A program made the position numbers and the translations under genes. Below the pieces are notes generated by a model. The model worked only from the letters and a program-made list of their open reading frames with translations, did not search any database and had not been told where the DNA came from. DNA of 40,973 nucleotides from Phycisphaerae bacterium (GTDB lineage Bacteria; Planctomycetota; Phycisphaerae; SM23-33): the NCBI GenBank assembly GCA_021108335.1, contig JAIORC010000015.1:1-40973 (forward strand), read 5' to 3'. Shown one piece after another: positions 10,269 through 17,171 of the stretch; position 1 is the first letter of the stretch, and the number at the start of each line of letters is the position of its first letter.

Positions 10269-10296
10269 TTGCAGCGGACGGCCGTATGGATATAAT
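10269..10296 (+). promoter_or_regulatory. Promoter of the TPR/alpha-CTD gene
   Basis: TTGCAG (10269-10274), 16-bp spacer, TATAAT (10291-10296) matches the sigma-70-type consensus well. The expected start near 10303 gives a leader of about 105 nt before the ATG at 10408. Confidence 0.6.
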
Positions 10297-10407
10297 ACTC
10301 AAAACCGTCGACAAGGCAATTCATCAGTTTTGCCGCGGGAAGGTTTTCTCAAATGGCTGGGGAAACCGCAAATAAAATCCTACAACAATAATTAGGAGTT
10401 AAAACAT

Positions 10408-11742
10408 ATGGAACAGGCTGTTGCTGACGCCCTGGCTTCGATTGCCATGAAGGAAACGTGGACAGTGGAAGATTATCGAGAACTCGTGGAACAACTTTCT
10501 GCCACCACGGATGCCACAAAAGCTCTTCGCGAAATACTTGCCGACCTTGAAGCGCAGAACCCCGCGTCAAAGGGCGGTAGTGCGTTGAAGATCGGTATAG
10601 GCCGGTTCATGCTTTGCCGCTTTAACGAAGCGTTGGAAGCTCTCGGCCTCGCCACGGACAACAAAGACCGTCGCTATTTCGCCGGGCAGTGCTACCGAAG
10701 CATGCGGAAGCACGGCAAGGCAATCGAGGAATTCCAGCGAGCCAAAGACAAGGGCTGGGACGGGCCAGAAGTGGACGTGCTGATCGTCGAGATGCTGGCC
10801 TTGGGTGACCAACTGGACGCGGCGAATAAGGCTTACGCAAAAATTTCCGCCAGCCTGGGCGAAAGTGCGGACTTTTACTACCTCAAGGGACTGCTCCTCG
10901 AAATGGCAGGCCGGGGCGAAGACGCCATCGAAGCCTATGACACCGCACGGGAACACCAGGAAGATCATCCCGAAGCAACATTCCGATTAGCCTACTACCT
11001 CGACCTCCACGGCGAGGAGGAAGAAGCCGTCGAACTCTACGAAGACTGCCTCAATCATCCGTCGGTTTACGTAAGCGCACTGCTGAACCTGGCTGTGCTG
11101 TATGAAGACTCCGGGCACTTTAACCTGGCGATCTCCACCCTGCAAAAGCTTCTGGATGTCTGCCCCGACCATCCGCGGGCAAGGCTGTTCCTCCGCGATG
11201 CCGAAGCCTCCACCCACATGCTCTACGACGAAGACCGGGCACGACGAATCGCCAAACACAGCGCCGTACTCGACATACCCGTAACAGATTTCGAACTGTC
11301 GGTACGGGCACGCAATTGCCTCAAGAAGATGAATATTATGACTTTGGGCGATCTGGTCAGCACGAGCGAGGCGGAGCTGCTTGGCTACAAGAACTTCGGA
11401 GAAACGTCCCTCAAGGAAATCAAGGACATGCTCACCGCCAAGAGATTACGTCTCGGCCAGGCTTTGGAAGAGCAGCAGGAAGCGCTCGCAAAGGGTATAT
11501 TCGGCGAAGCGGAGCAAGTTCCCGAAGAGGAACAAGGCGTCATGGGCATACTTATTTCGCAGGTCGAGTTTTCCGTTCGTGCCCGCCGGGTGCTGGAACA
11601 GCTTAACGTTCGATCCCTCGGCGACCTGGCTGCCAAAAGTGAAGCCGAACTGATGGGACAGAAAAACTTCGGCCAAACCAGTCTCAGTGAAATGCGACAG
11701 CGCCTGGCGGAAAACGGCCTGAGCTTCCGAAACTCGGAATAG
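10408..11742 (+). CDS. TPR protein with two RNA polymerase alpha-CTD-like domains
   Basis: 444 residues. The first 270 form TPR-like helical pairs (for example GKAIEEFQRAKDKG, GEDAIEAYDTAREHQ, EEEAVELYEDCLNH, FNLAISTLQKLLDVCP). Two modules resembling the C-terminal domain of RNA polymerase alpha follow, at about 290-350 and 384-442. Module 1 has FELSVRARNCLKKMNI and NFGETSLKEIKDML; module 2 has EFSVRARRVLEQLNV and NFGQTSLSEMRQRL. Set against E. coli alpha, the DNA-contacting Arg265 is kept in both (Arg300, Arg391), as are the Gly296, Ser299 and Glu302 equivalents; Asn268, Cys269 and Lys271 are kept only in module 1. AGGAG lies before the ATG. No alpha N-terminal assembly domain is present, so it is not a polymerase subunit. 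A DNA-binding or polymerase-contacting regulator is inferred. Confidence 0.88.
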   Translation: MEQAVADALASIAMKETWTVEDYRELVEQLSATTDATKALREILADLEAQNPASKGGSALKIGIGRFMLCRFNEALEALGLATDNKDRRYFAGQCYRSMRKHGKAIEEFQRAKDKGWDGPEVDVLIVEMLALGDQLDAANKAYAKISASLGESADFYYLKGLLLEMAGRGEDAIEAYDTAREHQEDHPEATFRLAYYLDLHGEEEEAVELYEDCLNHPSVYVSALLNLAVLYEDSGHFNLAISTLQKLLDVCPDHPRARLFLRDAEASTHMLYDEDRARRIAKHSAVLDIPVTDFELSVRARNCLKKMNIMTLGDLVSTSEAELLGYKNFGETSLKEIKDMLTAKRLRLGQALEEQQEALAKGIFGEAEQVPEEEQGVMGILISQVEFSVRARRVLEQLNVRSLGDLAAKSEAELMGQKNFGQTSLSEMRQRLAENGLSFRNSE

Positions 11743-11763
11743 GGAATACCCGCTTGTTTTTTT

Positions 11764-11812
11764 GAATTTCGAGTTTGTTCAGGATTTCGAATTCAGGGCT
11801 TCGAATTTCTAC
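11764..11812 (+). repeat. Degenerate heptamer tandem repeat after a stop codon
   Basis: From 11764 the sequence reads GAATTTC, GAGTTTG, TTCAGGA, TTTCGAA, TTCAGGG, CTTCGAA, TTTCTAC: seven consecutive 7-mers of one degenerate pattern. It begins about 20 bp after the stop of the preceding gene. See the finding on heptamer repeats. Confidence 0.7.
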
Positions 11813-11833
11813 GCAGCCACGGGGCAGGGACGA

Positions 11834-13117
11834 ATGACGAAGAAGATGCGAAATGCTATGGTGAAATGGTTGTCACCGTTGCTGCCGGTGGCGATGCTGG
11901 TTGTGGCGTGCGTAGCGGCTTCGCTTATCCTTTCGAGCTGCCAGCCGGACATCGCCGCCGTCCCCCAAAAACCTCTCCGCTTCAAAGACATTCCCACGGT
12001 GCGAGTGCGTCTTACGCCCCAGCGGCTGGTTTCGGCGCAAATTTTCACCTCCAGCGGATATCGAATCCTGGTCGACGGGCAGGAAGTCAGTAACTCGCCT
12101 GATCGCCTGAAGCAAACTAAAATCCGCCGCGAGCACGGCTGCTGGATCGTAGGCCGGATCAACCGACACGGAAAGCGGCTTGACCTCGTGCCGACAGCCG
12201 GCGGCCTTGCCGGAATAGGCAAAAAAGTCTACCGCGGCTGGCTGGTGTTTCATGCCGCCAAGGGCAACAAATTCTACGTCCACAACCACGTGAACATGGA
12301 AAGCTACCTCGCCAGCGTAGTCGCCAAGGAATTATACCCCAACTTCCACCCGGAGGCGTACCGCGCCCAGGCCATCGCCGCCCGGACGTATGCCCTTTAC
12401 GAAATCGCTACGCGAGGCCGAAAGTCCAGCTTCGACGTGTGGGACTCGCAGGCGTCGCAGGTTTACGGCGGCATGCGGGCCGAAACCGACAAAAGCTGGG
12501 CAGCCGTCCGCTCGACCCACGCATGGGTGCTGGCCCACGGCGAACGCGGCAACGAGCAAATCTTCCTGACGCAGTTCTCCGCCTGCAACGGCGGATACGT
12601 CAACGGCGCACATGTGCTCCGTACGCTCAAGCCGTCCGAGAAAATCCAACCCCTCGCCGGCGGACAGTTCGACGGCGACGGGCGTGGCTGCCCATATTAC
12701 GTTTGGCCGCCGGTGAAAATCTGGAAGCGGAACATCTACGAGGCGCTGGCGAAGACCTATCCCAAAATCCGCAAGCTGGGCAACCTCAAGACGTTGCGGG
12801 TCAAGAAAAGCACCGCTTACGGCAGGCACATCTGGCTGGAGGCGGTAAACCGCTCCGGCAAGGCTGTTCCCATCCGTGCCGACGACGTAAGGCTGTGTCT
12901 GCTGCGGTCGAAAATTCCCGCAGCCAAACGGCTCCGCTCCATGAACTGCAAAATCCGCGACATCGGCAGCGAGATCGAATTCTACGACGGCAAAGGCTTC
13001 GGCCACGGCGTGGGCCTAAGCCAATGGGGTACCGAAGAAAAAGCTCTTCGCGGCATAAAGGCCGAAGAAATCCTCGAATTCTACTACCCCGGCGCAACAA
13101 TCTTCCGGGCATATTAA
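11834..13117 (+). CDS. SpoIID/LytB domain lipoprotein
   Basis: 427 residues from ATG 11834. The open frame extends upstream to 11762, but that part is the heptamer repeat. An N-terminal hydrophobic stretch (PLLPVAMLVVACVAASLIL) ends in a lipobox LSSC, so it is probably a membrane-anchored lipoprotein. The body is a SpoIID-family domain: NMESYLASVVAKELYP, FHPEAYRAQAIAARTYALYE, DSQASQVYGG and, near the C-terminus, GFGHGVGLSQWGTEEKAL and YYPGATIF. SpoIID of endospore formers is a lytic transglycosylase acting on denuded glycan strands; outside Firmicutes the family is annotated as amidase enhancer or stage II sporulation-like, so only a cell-wall glycan role is inferred. It follows the TPR/alpha-CTD gene by 91 bp on the same strand. 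Confidence 0.9.
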   Translation: MTKKMRNAMVKWLSPLLPVAMLVVACVAASLILSSCQPDIAAVPQKPLRFKDIPTVRVRLTPQRLVSAQIFTSSGYRILVDGQEVSNSPDRLKQTKIRREHGCWIVGRINRHGKRLDLVPTAGGLAGIGKKVYRGWLVFHAAKGNKFYVHNHVNMESYLASVVAKELYPNFHPEAYRAQAIAARTYALYEIATRGRKSSFDVWDSQASQVYGGMRAETDKSWAAVRSTHAWVLAHGERGNEQIFLTQFSACNGGYVNGAHVLRTLKPSEKIQPLAGGQFDGDGRGCPYYVWPPVKIWKRNIYEALAKTYPKIRKLGNLKTLRVKKSTAYGRHIWLEAVNRSGKAVPIRADDVRLCLLRSKIPAAKRLRSMNCKIRDIGSEIEFYDGKGFGHGVGLSQWGTEEKALRGIKAEEILEFYYPGATIFRAY

Positions 13118-13119
13118 AA

Positions 13120-13162
13120 ACGGGAAAAACAGGGAACCAGGAACAGGGAACCGGGAAAAACA
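13120..13162 (+). repeat. Degenerate heptamer tandem repeat after a stop codon
   Basis: Starting three bases after the SpoIID-family stop: CGGGAAA, AACAGGG, AACCAGG, AACAGGG, AACCGGG, AAAAACA. Period is exactly 7. The same word type recurs after the stop at 25327. Confidence 0.75.
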
Positions 13163-13195
13163 TACAACACCCGAGGGACCCTGCCACCCGCGATT

Positions 13196-13412
13196 GTAGA
13201 GTGGGTGCTTGTATCCACGCGGGACGAAAAACATACCGGTCTCCAAGATCCCGTGTCCCCCAGCGCAGATATTTGGGTGGCATGGCGACACCGAAGGGGT
13301 CGCCATGAATCGCTGCGATTCCGCATGCTTCTGCTCGCAGAAGCATGGCATCCAGTGTAAAATCTCCCGAAAATGTCGGGCGCCGTGGCGGGAGCGAAGC
13401 GACAGCCACGAT
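13196..13412. repeat. Cluster of four intergenic hairpin modules
   Basis: Four recurring palindromic modules in a row: a GTGGGTGCTTG/CACCCAC-type hairpin (13196-13222, slightly degenerate); GGGTGGCATGGCGAC...GTCGCCATG (13275-13307); CATGCTTCTGC, 2-nt loop, GCAGAAGCATG (13324-13347); and CGTGGC...GCCACG enclosing GGGAGCGAAGCGACA (13383-13409). Each has relatives elsewhere in the window. No ORF with a start signal is present; apparent ORFs across it are repeat-derived. Confidence 0.8.
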
Positions 13413-13451
13413 GTCGAATATCCATATCATTGACACCACTCAAGGGAAATG

Positions 13452-13491
13452 TTGACGTGGTCGCGGCGTGCGATATACAATCCTGTATATC
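13452..13491 (+). promoter_or_regulatory. Promoter with overlapping dyad operator
   Basis: TTGACG (13452-13457) is followed by TATACA (13474-13479, 16-bp spacer) or TACAAT (13476-13481, 18-bp spacer). A perfect dyad GATATACA / ATCC / TGTATATC (13472-13491) covers the -10 region. This is the arrangement expected for an autorepressing DNA-binding protein such as the HigA-type product encoded 600 bp downstream. Confidence 0.6.
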
Positions 13492-13532
13492 CGGCTTGGG
13501 CGGAGACGAAACCCGTCGTGAAGGAGTTAACT

Positions 13533-14054
13533 ATGAGACCAGTACTTGTGGCAATTTTGCTTTCCGTGGCGGCATGCATGTCGTCCTGCGAACGGTCCTC
13601 GTCCGCAACCCCGGCTGGGAGTAGCTGGCACCGCATCAGCAACAACTGTTCTGCCTACTGCTTTACATGGAAAGGAAATGAGATTCCCTATGTTCTCTTT
13701 CTGCGCGAGACTCGTGTTACACCCGAGGGGCCGGTCCGTGGCGGACGAAGTAGCGTCAAGGGAGACACCGTATCGAATAGTGCGTGTTTGCGACTCGACG
13801 GCAAGGAGTTCTCTGTTGGCTTCACATCGGCCACACCCGATGTCATCCGAATTGATGGGAAAGAGTACAGGCTCTCCAATGGCCGGGTTTTTGTCTGTCG
13901 CATGAAGAACGAAACCCTCGTGGTCAAGCAGGTAGCCGTACCCATTCAGCCAAGTGCTGACTCTCGGCAGGAAATAATGCGCCTTGTACAAGAGAAGCCT
14001 GTTCAGCAGCTTCTCTCTGATGAGGCGGAAACGCCCATGCCGCCAAAATCCTAG
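13533..14054 (+). CDS. Hypothetical lipoprotein
   Basis: 173 residues, no family recognised. Start ATG 13533 has AAGGAG six bases upstream. The N-terminus is a lipoprotein signal peptide (VLVAILLSVAACMSSC, either Cys could be lipidated, the second more likely). The mature protein has paired segments such as GKEFSVGF and GKEYRLSNGRVFV that suggest beta strands, and a Gln/Glu/Pro-rich end. It lies first behind a dyad-controlled promoter and 25 bp before a HigA-type antitoxin gene, the place where a HigB toxin gene would normally be. It does not resemble HigB (too long, secreted, no RelE-like pattern). Confidence 0.75.
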   Translation: MRPVLVAILLSVAACMSSCERSSSATPAGSSWHRISNNCSAYCFTWKGNEIPYVLFLRETRVTPEGPVRGGRSSVKGDTVSNSACLRLDGKEFSVGFTSATPDVIRIDGKEYRLSNGRVFVCRMKNETLVVKQVAVPIQPSADSRQEIMRLVQEKPVQQLLSDEAETPMPPKS

Positions 14055-14079
14055 AAAGACAAAGGTGAATGTCGTGGCT

Positions 14080-14370
14080 ATGCGAATAAAACCCATGCAT
14101 CCAGGCGAGGTTCTGCTGGAGGAATTTCTCAAACCGATGGAGATCAGTCAGTATCGCCTGGCCAAGGATATCGGCGTTCAGCCCACGCGTATCAACCAGA
14201 TCGTCAAAGGCAAAGCGGGAATCTCCGCGGACACAGCCCTGCGTCTCGGACTGTATTTTAAAATGTCGGCACAGTTCTGGCTTAATTTGCAGGCACACTA
14301 CGAACTCGAGGTCGTCAGCGACAAACTCGGAAGCCGGCTGAAAAAAGAAATCGTCGCCCACGTAGCCTGA
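14080..14370 (+). CDS. HigA/VapI-type XRE-family antitoxin, without a toxin gene
   Basis: 96-residue helix-turn-helix protein. It opens with RIKPMHPGEVLLEEFLKPM, the hallmark of the HigA/VapI antitoxin family, then the HTH (SQYRLAKDIGVQPTRINQIVKGKAGISADTALRLGLYF) and the family's FWLNLQAHYELEV ending. GTG 14074 (two codons upstream) is an alternative start, because AAAGGTGA is better spaced for it. HigB is normally encoded immediately upstream; here a lipoprotein gene occupies that place and none is seen downstream. The protein may be a solitary transcriptional regulator that still represses the promoter at 13452-13491. Confidence 0.9.
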   Translation: MRIKPMHPGEVLLEEFLKPMEISQYRLAKDIGVQPTRINQIVKGKAGISADTALRLGLYFKMSAQFWLNLQAHYELEVVSDKLGSRLKKEIVAHVA

Positions 14371-14381
14371 GCGCCAATCCC

Positions 14382-14579
14382 GGCAATTTCCCACGATGTC
14401 GGGTGGTCCCCTGGGGAAAAGATCGATTTACAATTTCTGCGCCACCTCTTTCTCAAAACCACCCAACATACCATCCGCCGTTGTGTATCTATCTTTTCCC
14501 CAGGGGACCACCCGATATTTTTTTCTGGGCCACTCATGGCGACCCCTTCGGTGTCGCCATGCCACCCAACATCGCGGGA
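14382..14579 (-). repeat. Composite repeat element, copy 1
   Basis: About 200 bp that, reverse-complemented, matches 36514-36740 nearly throughout and 35331-35520 at its ends. The outer ends carry CCACGATGTCGGGTGG and CCACCCAACATCGCGGG. An inner perfect 22-nt inverted repeat lies at 14402-14423 and 14491-14512 (GGTCCCCTGGGGAAAAG type), enclosing a 67-bp core. A GGCGACC...GGTGTCGCC hairpin is at 14533-14566. Apparent ORFs through it look conserved only because the DNA is. Confidence 0.8.
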
Positions 14580-14619
14580 GAACACTCCGGTGCCGTATCG
14601 CCAAAGCGTACAGAAAAGC

Positions 14620-14648
14620 TTGTCTGGCGGGGGGAATTATCGTAAACT
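14620..14648 (+). promoter_or_regulatory. Promoter of the SRP RNA gene
   Basis: TTGTCT (14620-14625), 17-bp spacer, TAAACT (14643-14648). The same -10 hexamer appears in the tRNA-Thr promoter at 25757-25785. Transcription would begin about 30 nt before the mature SRP RNA. Confidence 0.45.
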
Positions 14649-14685
14649 GTATGTTCAGCGTTTGGTATCAGCGAAACTTTTATCA

Positions 14686-14807
14686 GGCGGTGGGAGGGGC
14701 TGGGTCCTCTGCAATGGGCGAACCGTGAAATTGGTCAGATCCTGACGGAAGCAGCCATAAGCGATGTTTGTCCGTGTGCCGGAGGGTGCCTGGCCCTTCC
14801 CGCCGCC
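14686..14807 (+). ncRNA. ffs: Signal recognition particle RNA (4.5S type)
   Basis: RNA component of the signal recognition particle, which with Ffh targets membrane and secreted proteins. The apical helix-8 region is clear: GGTCAG, ATCC, a UGAC tetraloop, GGA, AGCAGCC (14733-14757), and downstream GTGTGCCGG resembles the conserved GTGTGCCGGG of the E. coli RNA. The ends pair over about 20 bp: GGCGGTGGGAGGGGC at the 5' end with CCCTTCCCGCCGCC at the 3' end, allowing G-U pairs. Length about 122 nt, without an Alu domain. The T-rich stretch after the closing helix can serve as terminator. The tetraloop is of the URRC type rather than GGAA. Confidence 0.92.
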
Positions 14808-14831
14808 TTTTCTTTTATCCAAACACGAACA

Positions 14832-14972
14832 CGGCATGCCACCCAACGCGTTTTCTTACCGCATGCTTCTGCAAGCAGAAGCATGGCACCCAACATTGGG
14901 TATTGGGCTGTAGGGTGGGTGCTTGCACCCACGCGGAAACTACACGGCTTGCAAGCATGCCGTGCCACCCAA
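14832..14972. repeat. Hairpin repeat cluster after the SRP RNA gene
   Basis: Contains CATGCTTCTGC, 2-nt loop, GCAGAAGCATG (14862-14885), a TAGGGTGGGTGCTTGCACCCACG palindrome (14910-14936) and an ACGGC...GCCGT hairpin around TTGCAAGC (14943-14965). All are relatives of the dispersed intergenic family. With the composite element at 14382-14579 and the SRP RNA gene, this accounts for the 14371-14987 space. Confidence 0.75.
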
Positions 14973-14987
14973 ACCGAAATCAGAAAA

Positions 14988-15632
14988 TCACTTCGGCGGC
15001 AGTTTGATTTTGCAGAGTTTCTGGGCGGTGAAGGTTTTGCCGGTGAGGTAATCAGTGAATTCCACTCGCACGGTGATGTCGGCATGAGCGGGCGGTTTTT
15101 CCCAGCCGCATAAGAAACTGTAGTGGTAAGTCAACATTCCACCGTGCCAGTGCTTGGCGATATCCTTCACGGGATAGGTGTATTCGGCGAAAAGTTTGTT
15201 TTTGCCTTCGCCTTTCCCCTTCCCTTTACCTTCGGGTTGGGCGAGGTCGAAGAGTTGGATTTTAACGCTGCCGGCGGCTTTGAGGGTGCTGCCGTCGGCG
15301 TCTTCGGGCAGCAGGAATATTTTGATGGCGTCGTCGCCGGGTTTTTTGTCGGTGTCGATTCCGCCGGTGTATCGGCCCAGTTCGATTTTGTCGACGGTGA
15401 ACAGGGTAGCCATGCGTTTTTCGCCGCCGAGTGCCTGGAGGGTTTTAACGTGTTCGTCCTGGGTGGCAAGACGGGCAGAGAGGTTTTCGACTTCGCCGGT
15501 AAGCTCTTTGACCTGTTTGCGAGCGACATCCCGCTGTTTTTCCAACTCCAGCTCCCGCTCGTTCGACAATTCCTCACAGCCGACGCAAAAAAGCAACGCG
15601 ACTATCGTCATCAATAAAACAGACCGCATCAT
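14988..15632 (-). CDS. Hypothetical lipoprotein with N-terminal coiled coil
   Basis: 214 residues, family not recognised. A lipoprotein signal peptide (MMRSVLLMTIVALLFCVGC) is followed by a heptad-rich coiled coil (about 22-72: ELELEKQRDVARKQVKEL, NLSARLATQDEHVKTL), as in Lpp or OmpA-linker-type spacers. Then comes a probable beta domain (TLFTVDKIELGRYTGG, IKIFLLPEDADG, VKIQLFDLAQP) with a Gly/Lys-rich loop and ITVRVEFTDYLTGKTF near the end. AAAGGG lies 8 nt before the ATG. It sits 133 bp downstream of clpP2 with a hairpin repeat between, so co-transcription is doubtful. Confidence 0.78.
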   Translation of the reverse strand: MMRSVLLMTIVALLFCVGCEELSNERELELEKQRDVARKQVKELTGEVENLSARLATQDEHVKTLQALGGEKRMATLFTVDKIELGRYTGGIDTDKKPGDDAIKIFLLPEDADGSTLKAAGSVKIQLFDLAQPEGKGKGKGEGKNKLFAEYTYPVKDIAKHWHGGMLTYHYSFLCGWEKPPAHADITVRVEFTDYLTGKTFTAQKLCKIKLPPK

Positions 15633-15697
15633 GCCAAGGCCCTTTCGATATTCGAATTTTGCCGGGTGTCTCTGAAAAAAGTCTGCCTTCGTAACAT

Positions 15698-15765
15698 CGT
15701 GGCTGTCGCTGCGCTTCCCGCCACGGCACCCACTATTGTAGGGTGAATGCCCCGCCCGGCACCCA
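15698..15765. repeat. Hairpin repeats between clpP2 and the lipoprotein gene
   Basis: CGTGGC...GCCACG enclosing TGTCGCTGCGCTTCCC (15698-15725), followed by a degenerate TGTAGGGTGAATGCCCCG segment and CCGGCACCCACT. The same hairpin, in either orientation, is at 13383, 23381 and 36760. Confidence 0.65.
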
Positions 15766-16386
15766 CTATTTTTCGTCTTTTTTGTCTGGTTCGGGCATGT
15801 GTTCGAGTATCTGATCCACGCAGCCGTACTCGATGGCCTCGTCGGCGTCGAGCCATTTGTCGCGGTCGCAATCCCGCTCGACCGTTTCGATGTCCTTGCC
15901 GGTGTTGTCCGCGAGGATTTGATACAGGCGTTGCCGCAGCCGCAGAATTTCCTGGGCCTCGATATCCAGTTGCGTCGCTGGGCCGGTCATTACGCCGGAA
16001 ATCAACGGCTGATGGATCAGCACGCGGCTGTTAGCCAGGATATATCGCTTACCCTTCGTGCCGCCGCTGAGGAGCACCGCCCCCATGCTGGCAGCTATGC
16101 CCACGCAATACGTCGCCACGTTGCAGCGGATGAATTGCATCGTATCGTAAATCGCCAGGCCCGCCGAAACGCTGCCGCCGGGCGAGTTGACGTAGATGTG
16201 GATATCGGCTTCGGGGTCTTCGTTGGAGAGGAACAGTAACTGGGCGACCACGAGATTGGCCAGCGTGTCGTCAATCCCACCGCCGACGAAGACGATGCGA
16301 TCTCGCAGGAGACGGCTGTAGATGTCGTACTGCCGCTCGCCGCGGCCGGTTTGCTCGATAACGTAAGGTACAAGATGACTTGCCAT
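15766..16386 (-). CDS. clpP: ATP-dependent Clp protease proteolytic subunit (second copy)
   Basis: Serine peptidase that forms the tetradecameric chamber of Clp proteases, degrading unfolded or tagged proteins with ClpX or ClpA/C. 206 residues with the canonical triad: Ser100 in GIAASMGA, His125 in RVLIHQP, Asp176 in [15 protein letters not shown] (66-73) forms the oxyanion strand. The gene follows its paralogue by 15 bp in the order tig-clpP1-clpP2; clpX is not in the window. Two different ClpP subunits often make mixed or alternative rings in bacteria that carry them. Confidence 0.95.
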   Translation of the reverse strand: MASHLVPYVIEQTGRGERQYDIYSRLLRDRIVFVGGGIDDTLANLVVAQLLFLSNEDPEADIHIYVNSPGGSVSAGLAIYDTMQFIRCNVATYCVGIAASMGAVLLSGGTKGKRYILANSRVLIHQPLISGVMTGPATQLDIEAQEILRLRQRLYQILADNTGKDIETVERDCDRDKWLDADEAIEYGCVDQILEHMPEPDKKDEK

Positions 16387-16401
16387 GATCGATTTAATCC
16401 T

Positions 16402-17028
16402 TTACTTGCCTGTATCGGCCTTCTTTTTCTTTTTTGTTTTCTGGACGATTTCGTCCACGACGCCGTATTCCTTCGCCTCGGTTGGGGTCATGTATCGGTC
16501 GCGTTCGGTTTCCTCGGCAATCTGCTCGGGCGTTCGGCCGGTGTGCTCGGCCAGTACTTTATTGAGCAGCTTCTTGGCTTTGAGGATTTCCTCCGCCTGG
16601 ATTTTGATATCCGACGCCTGCCCGGTTACGCCGCCCCACGGCTGATGGATCATTATCTTGCTGTGAGGCAGGGCGTAGCGTTTGCCCTTCGTGCCGGCAG
16701 CGAGAATAATCGCCGCACCGCTTGCAGCCTGCCCGACGCAATAAGTCGCCACCTCGCACGCGAGGAACTGCATCGTGTCGTAAATCGCCAGCGTATCGTC
16801 CACCGAGCCGCCGGGCGAGTTAATGTAGAGGTGAATCTCCCGGCCTGGGCTCTTGGACTGTAGCTCCAGGAGCCGCATAATCAGCGAACCGGCGGTGTTC
16901 GGGCCGATCTCGCCCCACAAGAAAAGGATTCGCTCCTCGGCCAGCCGCTCCTCCAGCGTCATTTCGCGACGCTGGGCGTAGTTCTGACTAGCCGCCAAAG
17001 ATATCTGCGAGTCCGACATATGATTCAT
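16402..17028 (-). CDS. clpP: ATP-dependent Clp protease proteolytic subunit (first copy)
   Basis: 208 residues from ATG 17028; in-frame ATGs at 17043 and 17019 are alternatives (GGAG and GGAAG sites favour 17028 or 17019). Triad: Ser103 in GQAASGAA, His128 in IMIHQPWGG, Asp177 in TERDRYMT. The residue after the catalytic Ser is Gly, where most ClpP proteins, including the second copy here, have Met. The C-terminus is a lysine-rich tail (QKTKKKKKADTGK). It shares about half its residues with the neighbouring copy. It lies downstream of tig, but a 145-bp space with two hairpin repeats separates them. Confidence 0.94.
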   Translation of the reverse strand: MNHMSDSQISLAASQNYAQRREMTLEERLAEERILFLWGEIGPNTAGSLIMRLLELQSKSPGREIHLYINSPGGSVDDTLAIYDTMQFLACEVATYCVGQAASGAAIILAAGTKGKRYALPHSKIMIHQPWGGVTGQASDIKIQAEEILKAKKLLNKVLAEHTGRTPEQIAEETERDRYMTPTEAKEYGVVDEIVQKTKKKKKADTGK

Positions 17029-17085
17029 CTTCCATATCTCCATGTTATAACTGCTGCCGCGTGGGCGGGAGCTTGCCCTGCGTTA

Positions 17086-17169
17086 CCTCATGGCGACCTC
17101 TTCGATGTCGCCATGCCACCCAACAACGCGATATATGTAATTCGCGTGGGTGCAAGCACCCACCCTACA
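17086..17169. repeat. Two hairpin repeats inside the tig-clpP operon
   Basis: CATGGCGAC...GTCGCCATGCCACCC (17089-17121) and CGTGGGTGCAAGCACCCAC (17143-17169). Both modules recur elsewhere. They would form stable structures in the tig-clpP transcript. Confidence 0.75.
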
Positions 17170-17171
17170 GA

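Noticed and set aside
13196-13412. CRISPR array
   Set aside because: The repeats are palindromes of different sequence without regular spacers, and no cas genes are present.
14080-14370. Complete toxin-antitoxin pair
   Set aside because: No HigB or RelE-like ORF on either side; the upstream gene encodes a signal-peptide lipoprotein.
14396-14728. ORF whose translation resembles ORFs at 36446-36810 and 35189-35392 (words like SKPPNIPSAVVYLSF and SWRPLRCRHAT)
   Set aside because: The similarity follows the DNA repeats: the reading frames pass through hairpin modules, lack ribosome-binding sites, and part of one crosses the SRP RNA. Phrases such as AQVCNLC and GTGYKPVPP are translated repeats, not protein families.
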